This document shows positions 24,601 through 36,225 of a stretch of 64,000 nt of DNA, piece after piece. The stretch is from the NCBI GenBank assembly GCA_032718865.1, contig JALUTQ010000035.1:62001-126000 (forward strand), written 5' to 3'. Each line of letters opens with the position of its first letter. Position 1 is the first letter of the stretch. The notes below the pieces were generated by a model. It had not been told where the DNA came from. It made no database searches and was given only the letters and a program-made list of their open reading frames with translations. The DNA comes from Tilletia caries (Eukaryota > Basidiomycota > Exobasidiomycetes > Tilletiales > Tilletiaceae). The translations under genes were made by a program, and so were the position numbers.

Positions 24601-24743
24601 GTGGAATCATTCGGGGGCGATGGAGCTCGCAACTCGATATGATTCAGTTTGGGCCCGATGACATGGTGGAGCCGGTCGCAATTGTCGAGTTGGACAAATA
24701 CGTATACATCCTCCGCTCGCACACATGGACAGGCATTGATTGA
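21635..24743 (+). pseudogene. CACTA/EnSpm (Tnp2-family) transposase, one in-frame stop
   Basis: Model: join(21635..23920,24015..24743), 1,005 codons, intron 94 nt. Start ATG 21635 (GCCATGG) gives an N-terminal Cys/His motif (ACWCFSKC ... TRLSHLAQD) typical of fungal Tnp2 proteins. A long acidic Ser-rich stretch follows, then the Tnp2 core: ISLDGAQIVESKKSDAWVIL with the first catalytic Asp near codon 410, PISERYRR, IIPGPRNPIYIDSFLWP, then CMDQHAASKVSKLTG with the second Asp and CRVCPIK. After the intron come HYLHHI and EREIGYIK. A TAG at 23888-23890 interrupts the protein 10 codons before the intron. Family sequence continues in the same frame on both sides, so this is a nonsense change (CAG to TAG fits), not an exon end. 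Family role: cut-and-paste transposition of CACTA elements. The element's outer ends were not found. Confidence 0.8.
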
Positions 24744-26217
24744 GCCAGCGCTCAGCACACAGGCGAGTCTTTACCTTCCACTTATTCTCTGTTCTTGAAG
24801 CATTACAGCTTACACTTATCCTCACAGCTGTTCTATTTATCAGGTCACAGGTGTCAGCAACCTCCAGTCACAGACACCATCACCAGCTGCCTGAGTCCTA
24901 ACTGGGGTGAGGGCCGACCTCTCCCTCTCTCCCCCTCTCCTGACTCCTCTGTGCATGCCCCAGTTGACATTGCTCCCTCCCTCTTCTCGCACCCGCAGGG
25001 ACCGACATTCGAGTTTCGACAACCATCAGACATCAACTTTCACGCTCATTTCTGTGCCGCCGTCCTCAGTCCTCACCGTCGCCCTCCTCTTGATGCCTCT
25101 CTAGCTCCCTAAGTGCATGACCAGCTCGGCTAGTAAGTCATCTATTACCATCCTTGTCTTGTGAAGGACTGAACGTCCTTTCTTCACCCCTCACAGCATC
25201 GACATAGTCTTCATGATTGTCGGAAGACTCCTGTGAGCTGTGAGCTATTACCATGCAGCCTCGATGCTACTCCAGCATACTTTAATCTTTCATCTCACAG
25301 AACGTTCCCCTCGTCTTTCACTCAGTGGCCATGCACGCGGTCTTCCATCCTATATATGCCATCCCAGCCTACCTCCCCAGTCCCCAGCCTACCTCCTCAT
25401 GTGCACCATCATCCTCATCACCCTCGGTGTGAGCATCGCCTTCTCCGTCGTCCACTACTGCGCCGTGTACGGAGTGAGTTCTTTGTGGCCCCCTCTCTGC
25501 ATCATGCTTCTTCTGCTCTGACTTTGAACTTCGAATTCTGCATACTCCTACAGTCCTCCTGCAGTCCCACTCCCTGCTCCACCCCCTTCAAACTCAACAA
25601 CTTTCTTTCCGATCTCATCCCTCCGGACACATACCTCACGTCCGGAAGCCCGAAGCGTTTGTTGATGGGGAAACACAGCGGCGAGCGGGTTGGCGGAGTG
25701 GTGGACTACAAGTGCCGTAGCCGCGTGGGTGCGTGCCCAATAGGACAACGACAAGAGGACTGGCTTGAAGGGGTGAGCGGAGGACAACGAGAATAGGCGA
25801 GAGAACCTAGTGCATTCAAGCGCACCATGCAACCATGCATACATTGGCGATCCCATTCCCAGAGTCGATCCCAGAGTACACCTGTTCAGTCTCCAGACCG
25901 TGGTCCGTGGATGATCAATGCATTCAGGCTGTATTTCACAGAGGAGACAGTCACACAGCAGAGGCCCGAGGATGGGGGCATGGGGGAGACAGTACATGTT
26001 TAGATGCTACCAGGCGTCGTGGATGAATGCTGTCAGTGTCATTCTCCGCATGATTCATGGGCATGTTCTTCGTCCAACAGTAAGTATTCCACATTCGCAC
26101 ACCACCATCACCATTTGGTCCTCTTCACCGGTTTACCGTTCACTCATCATCTTCCTCCTTACACACCCTCTGGAAGCATCCAGCACAGCATACACGCAAG
26201 CGAAATAGGACAGCAAT
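24744..26217. other. Spacer between the two decayed transposon ORFs
   Basis: Pyrimidine-rich sequence with several acceptor-like sites (for example CACCCGCAG near 24995) and scattered GT donors, but no chain of exons with a kept frame or motif. It may hold a promoter or UTR for the ORF starting at 26218. Confidence 0.5.
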
Positions 26218-28711
26218 ATGGCGGGGACGGCGGACGGGTTTCTTTCATACAATGACCCCAGCAGCATCCATTTCTCGAGTTCCGCCGGTGGATCCAGACC
26301 AGTCAGGGATGCCGCCGACTGGGCATCTCCCGACGCAGTGATCCAAATCCCTTTTGACACGCTGCGACGGCATCATCCTGATGTTCGTCGACTTGTGGAG
26401 GAGAACTCCTCCCTCATCGGAACCGTCAGCAATCTTTCCAACACAATCGGCCAAGCTCAGCGACCGCAATCGCCACTTCGAAATCCCACATCTCAACATG
26501 CTCCACCACGCCAAGCCCAGCCTCCGCCAACACAGGGTCGACACGGCTCAGAGGAGCGACAGCCTCCACCTCGGCAGCTTGCCGACTTCGAGAATCCCGA
26601 GTTCATGCTATGGACGGCCCTCGATGCGCAACGGTTCCACTCGCGCTACGGTCGCCTTGCGTGCACTTGAGACGCTGATGGCGAAATCGTGTCTGTTGCC
26701 CGCGAGAAGGAGATCATAGCAATCGTTGCCCTCATCATGGAACAGGCAGACGAGTTCATACACACTTTGTCGCAGGAGGAACAAAAACAGATTCACAACT
26801 ACAACTTCTTTCGGACAAAGTACCCATGGTTATTGACAAAACTGGCAACCAGAATCGAGCACGCAATCCCCGAACTATCGTACTGCGAACCCACCAGTCA
26901 ATACAAGGCTCGGAGATGGATGCAGAGCCACTTCAAGGCCAGAGTCGAGACGCAACGGTGACGAACGCAGCGCACAACACAGACTGGAGACGAGAGTAGC
27001 AGCGAGGCAGACGAACGCATGCAACTTGAAGCTCATGCACGCAGTCAGGCGCAGGTCAAGAGAGCCTCTAAAGTCTCTGCTACACGGCGTAGTGAGGAGA
27101 TCTCTCGCAGGACGACGACAAAGCCATCTGTCCCCGTCGGCCGTCAGAAGGGACTGGCAGCTCCCAAACGCACCAGTCAATCCCAGCACGCAATTAGCTC
27201 CAATCGGATCCAGCCCAGAGCCAATCAAATTCAGCCCAGAGCCAGCACTAGTCGTGTAAAGCTGTCATCTCAGAGTGACGACGATTCGGATTTACGCGAC
27301 CTACCAGACTACGATTTTGATAAGGACGAAGAAGAGGACGAAAATCATTTCTCGCAAGACAGCAATGACCCTTCGCACCAAGCCTCGAAACGTAAAGCGG
27401 GAACACAAGACAGTGGCCCTAGTGAGTATCTATTATCTATTCCCGTTTGGTGTGCATGTATGCGCTTAAATTGTCTACTGAATGCTGATGGATCATTGGT
27501 GGTGGCCGGCGCATGTACCGCAGAGACCAAGAAGAAATCACGTTCCGATGCTACTCAAAATATTGCCTCTCCCCTGCGCCCAACTCAGGGTCTTTCCCAG
27601 CGCTCTCTTGCCCCACCAATCACCCAGCAGTTTGTGCACCAGGACGTCGATGACAGGACCATCAGCGCCATCAGTGCTCTCCAAGCGTTGCGCCAGCAGG
27701 ACACTTCCTCTTCTCTTGTTGCCCCTACCACCACAGCAATTCGTGAGGCTCTGCGCTCTCGCTATGCTTCGCTGGACCGGTGGAAGATCGATTCGATCGA
27801 GGATGCGCTCGAGATATTGGACGAAGCTGTTTACAATGGTTTAGAAGGGACTGAGGAGGCGGACCAGCAATTCTCACGCTAGCTGATACGACTGGAGCAG
27901 CTTCAACGAAACGGAGATGACGAGGACACCAACTTTTCCTCGTTCGGGCATAATGTGATCGGCACCTTTGCTTACCGCTCTCAGCTCAAGGGCATCAATG
28001 CGTTTGGAGGCGTTCAGCGCGCATGTCGACTTCTTGCTGCGTTGCTCAGGATATGGTCGATGTCGAAGGAACAGCTCAAGGAACGACCGGACGACCGGAA
28101 CGCTCCGATAGTAGAAATACACATCCCTCCGGCGGCCAACGTAATTCTCAAGGCCTTCTCGCCCACAGACGATGACGATGAAGAGAACGCGAGATTGGCC
28201 GCAATACGACAGCCGGTACGATGCCGCCTGCCTCTCAGCCGCAGACAAGCAGGCCTTCCCTCGCTGTCGACGCTAATGAAGACAGAGATGGACATCATCA
28301 TAACAATGCTGGGACAAATCGGCTTCCCTTGGCGGCGAGCCAGATGGCATCTTCGTCGCGCGGCAGGGGAGCGGTTGAGCTAAAGAAGGTAGTTGTCACG
28401 GAGGCAAGCTTGAAGGTCAGTTGTCATTTCATATGGCCATGTACGTGCACAAGCCACGATTGACTGACTATACTCTTACTTATTTGAGACCACATAGTCT
28501 GGGCAAGGCTGCCCTCGTCGAGATCCTCGGCCACGCCTCAGAGCCATTTGACAAGGTCGAGAGGAAGGAGTCCCTCCTCGGCAAGCTGGTAGCCGGCGTG
28601 GAGAACGGAGCGATTGTTCTCACTGTCACCCAGGTGAAGTGCGCGAAAGCCGGCTTACCCATCCCTGATGTCAAAGACATCAAGGGAACCAGGAAGGCCA
28701 AGACAACCTAG
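26218..28711 (+). pseudogene. Decayed ORF of unknown function next to Tnp2 transposase
   Basis: Starts at ATG 26218 and keeps one frame to about 28190 despite three in-frame stops: TGA 26668-26670, TGA 26959-26961 and TAG 27880-27882. An intron of 102 nt (27422-27523) fits. Near 28190-28215 the frame shifts by one, and a second intron (28416-28497) leads to a last coding block ending at TAG 28711, which needs one further shift. Visible features: a Pro/Gln-rich N-terminus, a helical block (EEQKQIHNYNFFRTKYPWL) with aromatic and basic residues, a basic Ser/Arg/Gln-rich centre, an acidic stretch (DKDEEEDE), and a compact Lys/Val-rich end. I recognise no domain. Its position suggests an accessory, DNA-binding-type protein of the CACTA-like element, comparable to plant TnpA in role only; this is inference. 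It could equally belong to a separate element. Confidence 0.55.
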
Positions 28712-29914
28712 CCCTTAGACCACGACGACTCACTCTCGCTGCCCAATCGCAATCCCCGCATGCTTGCTCCTCCATTCTTGATTCTGCACACACCGACCTT
28801 GAACGCTGACACATCTCTCTTTTCCTTTTCCCATCGGCCGCCGCCCGCCGTTTGCTGAGTTGCTGACTATATTTTGGTGAATTCTCCAGGTTGATGAGCG
28901 CGTCGAGACTCGCTCACCAGGTTGTGTCTAACTTCTTCTCGACAGACAGTTTGTACATGATGAGGAGGACAGTCAGTCGGTGCTGCTCGACGTGCGATGC
29001 GACGCTGGTATGTGCGATGTTGGGCCGGAGCCCACGCTGCTGATCCCTGCTGAGCTTACGATGTAACGCTTCTCCTTCTCTTCTTCTTTGCAGTCCATCA
29101 ACCACCCAAGTCCCAAGGTGAGTGAGTATGTTGCTATTCACCCCTCTTCCCACCTTCTTCCTCATGACCTCGTCTCTGTTCCTCTCCTCCTTCTTCTTCT
29201 CCAGGCTCCAGCAGGTCTTTCAATCATGGAACAGGTACGTATTTCATCACTCGTGACCAGATCGCGCGTCTGTAGTTCTGTGCTTCATGCTGACCCCGTT
29301 CCTCGTCCTCCGCGAGCTCGGAGCACTGTTTATCAGTCCTGCACCCTTATGAGGGCTCTTCCATCCTTTTCTCCTCCCTGACGGATGTTCCATCCCTGAT
29401 ATATGCGCTCCACCATTTTCCGGCGGTTTCCGCAAGTCGCTGATGGCTATCCTTTCTTTCCTTTTTGATTCTTCCCATCGCTGACCCTGGATCCTTGTCG
29501 ACTAGCTTGACGATCTTTTGCTTTATACCGCTACTGCTCACCTACTGCTCACAACGCTGACAGCTCTCTCACCCTTGCCTTCCATACCCACTTCTTCTTT
29601 GTTGTGAATTGTGATCGCAGATGTGATTTACTGTTGCTTGCGCACACTGATGTTCTCGCTCTCAAGCGTCTCCGAGGCGCCCATCAACACTCCAGAGAGA
29701 TGGACATGGTTTCGGCATGCATGTTTATTCGTGGGTGAGTCCGAGTGTGGATCTTGCCTTTCCCCTTTGACACCACTTCCCTCGACTGACGATTCGCCTC
29801 TTAAAATATGGACTCCTACTTTCCTGTCGCCCCTCAACTTGGATGAGTGTTAAAGCTCATGATACTACCCTTAACCACCTACTCATCGTGCCAGTCCTTT
29901 TTCTTTACAGTGCA

Positions 29915-29968
29915 GGCCCATACGGCATACATTGGTGGAGAGGCCCATACGGCATACATTGGTGGAGA
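29915..29968. repeat. Tandem duplication of a 27-bp unit
   Basis: Two perfect adjacent copies of a 27-bp unit beginning GGCCCATACGGCATACATTG. Confidence 0.9.
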
Positions 29969-30274
29969 CAATCAGGGGAGCGTCACAGGTCACTGAACAT
30001 GGGAGTGCATGCTAACATTTTCTTCTCCGTTCGTCTCATCGTCTGTGCTCGCTGGGCGCTGACCTCCACTGATATTTCTTTTGGACTGCTACGATTGACG
30101 CTAGATGCTGATTGCTGACACTCTTAAGTTTCACCCTTTCATGAGCAGCTCAAGCTTGATTGTTCATCATGATGATGCTTAGAAATACCTTTTTTTAAGT
30201 GCTTAATTTCTCCGGATACTTTACACTTTTTATTATATATTATGAAATAATTGCCCTTGTTCATATTTTCGGCA

Positions 30275-30905
30275 TCAGCTCACAACTCGCCCTAGTCGTG
30301 CGACGTTACTCACAGCTGACTTCTCTTCTATTCTCCTCGTATCCCTCAAACTTCTGATCAAGGCTGACGTTGGCTTATTTCGTTGCTGTTATTTCTCTTC
30401 ATGCTGAGTTCTCTTCGTAGCTGACTCTCATTTACTTCTCTTGCTGACGGTCCAACGCTCATCTTCTTTGCTGACGTGTATTCGGACTTCGGACTGGGGC
30501 CATCGTCGCCCAGCTGTCACAGGCAACCGTGGACCCTCCCTCATTCCCAGCCAGTAACTAGTAAGTTCCTCGTCGCCCGTGCTGCCGGGAGTCACAGTCG
30601 ATGAAGCCGTCGTATCCGCCGCCCTCTCCTCATCATCTCCAGCAGCAACAGCAGCAACAGCCCCTCCCGCCCTGCGTCTCTTACTTCCGGCCTCAGCTCA
30701 CGTCTCGTCGTAGTCGTGCCTCACAACTGACTCCTATCCCGTTCATCTCTTATCCTTTGACGTTCTGATTTAGGCTGACGTTGAATTACTTTGTTGCTGA
30801 ACCTTCTCTCCATGCTGATCTCCCTATATTTGGTGTCAACCTTTGGCAGCTTCTTGCTGACTCTCATCTTCATCGCCTACTGACGGTCTCACGCTCATCT
30901 ATCCC
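30275..30905. repeat. Imperfect direct repeat, two copies of about 200 bp
   Basis: Copy one (about 30275-30475) and copy two (about 30690-30905) share ordered words: TCAGCTCAC, TAGTCGTGC, AGGCTGACGTTG, a GTTGCTG, a CATGCTGA, CTGACTCTCAT, CTGACGGTC and ACGCTCATC, with substitutions and an insertion in copy two. Confidence 0.7.
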
Positions 30906-31735
30906 CGCAGCTCTTCCGCAACGCCCCAATGTCATCGATCGCTTCATCGAATTCTTGGGCCGCGACTACGCTTCTCACCTTTCGCCTCCCCGACGAAGTC
31001 TTCCTCCACTTGGGCCGGGGGATGCTAGCACTCAGTACCTCACCCAGAGCAGGATTCACGAGTCAGCGCCTGACGTTTGGTAGGGAAGGCGTAATTCCGT
31101 CGCGCACTGGGAAAGATTTAACTCAAGAACGACGTTGATGGTGATGAGGACCTCATGATTGCACTCAAGTATGCACCTGGTGATGCGCGCTCCTTTAACT
31201 CTCTCTATGTCCTATGATCATTCCATTCATTCCTGTATCTACCTTAGGGCTTTCTGGAGTGTGTATTGAGGATCTGTGAGCAGGAATGGGGAGAGAGAGA
31301 GGCGTCATCACCGCCGATCGGAGTTTATACTGCGCCGATTACCCGCCGATTCTTTCTTTGCTGAGCGGACCCCCGTCAACTTACCGACGTCTTACCTCCT
31401 GACTAACCGCCACCCCCGACGATTTCGTTTTCACTGAGGCTGACTACTTGCCCTTCACTAATCTGAGTCCGACACTCAACTGGTCTCAACAAAACCTCGC
31501 TCCTTCCCGCCTACCCCCACAGTCGACCCGGTCCCAGCGACCACCACGTCCGGCCCCGAGGGTCGCTGCGGGATGCTGGTCGAAGAGTCCAAAAGAACAG
31601 CTAGGATAGCCTTTGGTCCTCAGGAAAGAATCAGCGCATCAGTGCATTATTCCCTGCAGTCATCTTTCAAGCTCAGCGCTCTGTCTGTAGTGCTACCATA
31701 AATCATAAGTAGTCCTAGCATGACACCTGATGTGA

Positions 31736-31743
31736 CCTGCAGG
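31736..31743. repeat. hAT target-site duplication, left copy
   Basis: CCTGCAGG, repeated exactly at 36619-36626. It is 8 bp, as made by hAT transposases, and is its own reverse complement. Confidence 0.9.
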
Positions 31744-32055
31744 CAGAGGTCGGCATGGGTTAGGTGTTGGGTATTTGGGGTCCCATACCCATACCCGCGG
31801 GTAAACCAATTTTTCTGACGGGGCCCATACCCACACCCAAGGGTATACCTATAATATACCTAGGTATACCCGTGTACCCGCTTACAAAATATTACGTAAT
31901 TAATTTTTTGCCTGTATCAAAGCATGATAGCGTTCTTAAGGTTGTTCATGCCGTTCCAGAGCGTGAGCAGTGCTCCAGTCGGTGATGTGTGAGGTTCAGT
32001 CGAATATTGTCATGATTTCAGAGAAGGTAGGAGAATTTGTCTAAAGCACAGGAAT

Positions 32056-35000
32056 CTATGGACGCTGAGAGATGCTAGGCCCAGCAGTAGTCGCCGCTGT
32101 CCAGGTGGAGTTCCGAGCTGGTGTATCGGCCTCTTGATTGTCGATCTTGTATGGGTCGAATCCGCTTTGCGTCAAGAGCTTGCATGTCGTGAGCATGGTA
32201 ATGCTGTTGGCACCAAGATTGCGTCTTGGAGAGCAGAAGATACCAGCATGGCTGAAGCCACGCTCCGCAATAGCGGTGGTCGAGGGCACTGTCAACAGTA
32301 TTTGGGCCAGCTTAGCGAGACGAGGCAAAAACTGGGCATGCTGTCGCCACCAAGTGAGGGCTCCCTTTGTCGTATCCGGTCCATAGTCGTCTGTCCATTC
32401 ATAGCGGCCGGACAGGTAAATGTCGATCTCGCTTGACGAAGGATCGGGAACCGTGACGGTTGTGTCGTCCTCGTCATCGCTGTCGATATCGACGCCGTAT
32501 CTTGATACGCTCGTTGGCTCGTTTCGTGGTTTTGGCGACGGCTGAACTGACTCTTTGCCGAGGAACCGGTCAGCCATAACGCCGAGGAGCGCAGATGCCG
32601 ATTCGCCGTCCGGAGATGGGGCGATAGGTTTTCGGCGTCGCTTGGGGTGCAAAATAGAGGCTGCAACCACCATCTTGTTGGCCTTCGCTTTGGTTTCGTA
32701 TTTTTCCAGCTTGATCTGAATTGCAAGGATAGCTTTCTTGACTCCATATGCCGGACTGTCCTCGTGAACGTCGTGAAGCGTTTCGAGCCGCGTAACCATG
32801 AAGCGTCGTAGGATGCGATGGAAAAAGAGAACATCAGCGATGCTGGACTCGGCTGCCTGAACGTCCAGGCTGACGAGCTCGGCCGTCTCCAGGACCTGAC
32901 AGAGTTGGTTCATTGCCGTCCATTCTGCTGGTCGTACCCGAAATCCCGTCCAGATGCCCTCGTCGTCCTCGTTGACGCGACGTGTGAAAGCTTTTTGAAT
33001 CCGAACGCAACCCCTCAGCTCAACAAGAAAGGAGTTCCAGCGTGTGGCGCAATGCAGCGATGGAAGTGTCCGTTTATTTTCGCCAAGGTAGAGCTCGGCA
33101 ACAAGTTCCTTGAACATCTTGTACTGCTTTGTCGACGAACGGATCTTGACGAGGCAGTTGTGAAGGCGGGTGATGGCGCTGTCGATGTTGTCGTCTTCTG
33201 GATCAGCATTATAGTCGTCCACAATTCCCTCCACTTCAGCATCAAAATCGGACTGCCCACTGGCACCATCTTCTCCGAGCTCCTCCATGAGCTCATCAAC
33301 CTCTTGCTGCAGCTCGGCGTATTCGCGGTCATCCCTGGCAGCAGAAACGATATCATCCATCTGCCCGTCGGTGGCTTGAGCGGCTTGATTGGCGTGGGTG
33401 TCTTGGTTTTCAGCTTCAGGTTCCGCGACTTTGTCGAGTCTCTGAATAGAGCCTCCTACCTCCGTACTATCCAGAAAGATGGCTGGACGAATAATCTTGT
33501 CCGTATCTTTTGACACCATGGATGTGTGGGCACCGGCAGGCGGCAGCGGCCGTACCATCCACAACCACGCGGTTGAGACCGTGTGCGAAGCAAAGAACCA
33601 CGTTGTCCCGAATGGAGAAAGGAAGCAGCTTCTGGCGGATAGCAGTAGGGAGAGATCGAGTCTCGGAAGTGATCTCCCGCTCAATGAAGCGGATTGCTCG
33701 GACGTTGGACTCGGCAGCGTCGGAAACTACGATTCCAGACCATTGAGACCACAGCTGATGGGAGTCAAGAAGCCCAGCGAGATGACCGGCAAAAGCTGCG
33801 CCGGTATGGCCGATCCCCAGGCGCTCGGACCCTATACAGGAAGCACGAGGCTGCCACTTCTCGTCGATCCAGGTCGCGTGGACGGCGAGAAATGCTTCGC
33901 GCCGACTCGAAGTTGTCCACGTATCGTGTTGGAGAGTGAAGCGACCTGGGCAGCGTCGCAGGGCTTTGATTGCTTGACCAAACAGTGAATCATAGAGCAC
34001 CTCCATGCCCCGCACAAGCGTGCGAGGCGATTTCAGGGCAGCAAGGTCCGGATTGGCGGTGGCCCAAAGCGAGCGAAAATAGGGGTTGCTGGGGGCGGTG
34101 AAGGGCTGCGCCGTCATAACAACCCAAACCAACACGGCACGCCACTGCAGCTTAGTTCACTTTTGATTGGCCTGATCCGTAACCATGGACCGCCATTTGT
34201 CCATGCTGCGGCGCGATTGTGAAACAACGGCCGATTCAGACTTTGGACCGGCAGAGGGAGGGAGTGAATGATCGATGTCGATCAGGTTGTCTTCTTCCGG
34301 GGTCTATGGGCGAACGGCAGAGTCACAAGGAGTCTTGCGCATGTGACAGTGTGGTATCGGTGGCTTTGCACGAATGTGCGAAGACAGATTGCTGAAGCCC
34401 ATCGAGGGAGTGCTTCGCGGCTTGCCGCAGCACCGAAACTTCCAGGTGAGTTGCCAGTTCCCGTTCTTTTTGACCCGTGACATGAGGTCGAAGTAGTACA
34501 GCACTTTCTGACTGTGGACCTTGTTGAGGTATTCGTGGCGCCACTCCTTCGCTCCAGACTTCAGAGGCGCCCAGCGATCCTTCGCGGCCTGCCTAATCGT
34601 AATCGTCTCCAATGTTCCCACACCGTCTCCTCCCTCGTCCTCGTCATCTTCCAAAGGCTCAACATCTTCGTCGGCATCTGCGGTCGCAGGGGGGACTCTG
34701 CCTTTTGGCGGCGGAGTACTGGTGAGCGGAACGATGGCACGTGGTCGGCCCCTGGCCTGATCGAAGACGCGCTCTTCTGCAGAAGAGGGTTTGAGCTTCT
34801 TAGATGGCGCATTCTGATGATGGGTTGCTGAACCAGCCTTCCTTTTCCCTCTGAGGTTGGAGCTGCGGTTGACCTCATCCTCCTAGGAGAAGTCGTCATC
34901 AAAGTCGTCGTTGCCAGAGTCGGGTTTGCCTGGCTGGGGACCGTGGGCTGACGTATTTCGAATCCGAAATGTTAGATCTGTCCCATCGTAATCCTCTTCG

Positions 35001-35683
35001 TCCTCATCCCCGTCTTCTGATTCTTGAGCAGCATGTTGACCTTTGGAATGGGAATTGTCGAGAGAGTATGACTTGTCGGCATACCGCGCGTTGGGACTTC
35101 GAGTGCGGCCACTGCGGCGGGGGCGCAATCCGTTTTCGTCCAAGTCGTTGTTCTTTGGGAGCGAAAGCAGGTTTGAGGTGGAGGAAGGACAACCGGGAGC
35201 TGTCAGAGGATCGGAGATGCCGGGTAGGTAGAGCGTAGGATTTGAACGAGATGCGAGCGGATGATTCGGGGCCGACGAGACAGGAGGCGTTCGAAGCTTG
35301 ATGAGCTCCTGGTCGAAGGTAACTTTGTCGGGAGCGCGAGAGAACGCCTGGAAAGCAAGCTTGATTGCTTCGTTGTCACAAGATGGCTGACATAGAGAAA
35401 GAGTACGGGAGCGGGGAGAGAGGTTCAGTTTGGATTTTTGAGCATCACCATCCTACGCCATCCTGGAGCTACTCACCAAACAGGTGAAATCGTAGAGGCT
35501 CGTGTCACCGGTGTCAATGGCTTCTCCCTGACGATCTAAGAAGCGTTTCCAAGCGACAGTCTCAGCCGGAGTGAAAAGTTTGAGAGCTTCAATGGCCTCT
35601 CCCCTCTGCATGCTTCCAAGTCCTTCGAAAAAAAACCTGCCCATGACCTCGATCAAGCCGAGTTCCTGGTCCACAGCGCGCAT
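32056..35683 (-). pseudogene. hAT transposase with three in-frame stops
   Basis: Model: complement(join(32056..33506,33556..35386,35477..35683)), 1,163 codons, introns of 49 and 90 nt. The middle exon stays in one frame over 1.8 kb but contains TAG 34883-34885, TAG 34304-34306 and TGA 34157-34159. Sequence between stops is protein-like, so these look like point nonsense changes. Domains: a start at ATG 35683, an acidic/basic linker, a BED-like zinc finger (WKFRCCGKP ... HIRAKPPIPHCH, about 34360-34470), then the RNase-H-like core with LQHDTWTT (first Asp), GIVVSDAAESN (second Asp) and CFAHGLNRVV. It ends in the hAT C-terminal dimerisation region (LTWWRQHAQFLPRLAKLA, TTAIAERGFSHAG). All three stops can arise from CAG or CGA by C-to-T change on the coding strand. 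Confidence 0.88.
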
Positions 35684-35916
35684 GGTCTGTAGTCGACCCT
35701 CTATGAGGAGGTGTGAGGCTACTGGGATGTGTACCGTATGATTTGGATGGAGGATGGAGGTGTGTCGTGTAAGAATGAGTGAGAAGATGAAAAAGAGACG
35801 TGTGGAGTAAACTTAGAAAGGAATGGGTATTTGGTAAGCGTGGGAAAGTGGTGGGTATGCGTAAGAAAATCTAAGTAAACTCGTGCGTAAGTTTGCAGAA
35901 TTTACGTAAGCGGGCT

Positions 35917-36225
35917 CAGTGGGAGCTCGGAGCCTATAGTTGCTTCAGGATCCTGAAGCAACTCGAATCCTGACAGAAACACGAAAACTGGCCTGACGCG
36001 CCAACAGAAGACGAGACCAAGTAAGAAACCAAGCCAGATCATGCCAGGCAGCTAGTAGTCCACATATGCTGTAATTGCAGGAGTTATTTGAAAGAAAAAA
36101 ATGGTTGTCAGGGTGTGAGGAGATTCTCAGTAGGAGCTCGGAGCCTTAAGTTGCTTCAGGATCCTGAAGCATAGTATAGGCCCTCAGAAACCCGCAAGAA
36201 CTGGCCTGGGGCGCCATTACACAAC
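35917..36225. repeat. Duplicated segment with 24-bp palindrome inside the hAT element
   Basis: Two direct copies of a roughly 100-bp segment start near 35917 and 36128. Each carries GAGCTCGGAGCC, then TTGCTTCAGGATCCTGAAGC, then AACTGGCCTG-like words. In the first copy the centre is a perfect 24-bp palindrome at 35939-35962 around GGATCC; in the second the outer bases have diverged. They lie upstream of the transposase start, in promoter or subterminal position. Confidence 0.8.

Larger units (their letters stand above)
28712..31735. other. GCTGAC-rich, pyrimidine-rich tract without clear ORF
   Basis: The plus strand holds at least 15 copies of GCTGAC between 28805 and 31444, against fewer than one expected by chance, with many pyrimidine runs followed by CAG. 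Candidate micro-exons bounded by AG and GT occur, for example 24 nt at about 29094-29117 and 30 nt at about 29205-29234. Also present are a 27-bp tandem duplication (29915-29968) and two diverged copies of a roughly 200-bp segment (about 30275-30475 and 30690-30905). No protein with recognisable motifs emerges. Confidence 0.55.

Noticed and set aside
19739..31690. CACTACA at 19739 and TGTAGTG near 31685-31691 as ends of the Tnp2 element
   Set aside because: Only about seven terminal bases match cleanly and the flanking trinucleotides differ, so the pair is not better than chance.
34140..34900. Introns removing the three stops in the hAT transposase
   Set aside because: The frame continues unchanged across all three, intervening sequence is protein-like, and no donor-acceptor pair of normal intron size fits all of them; nonsense changes are simpler.
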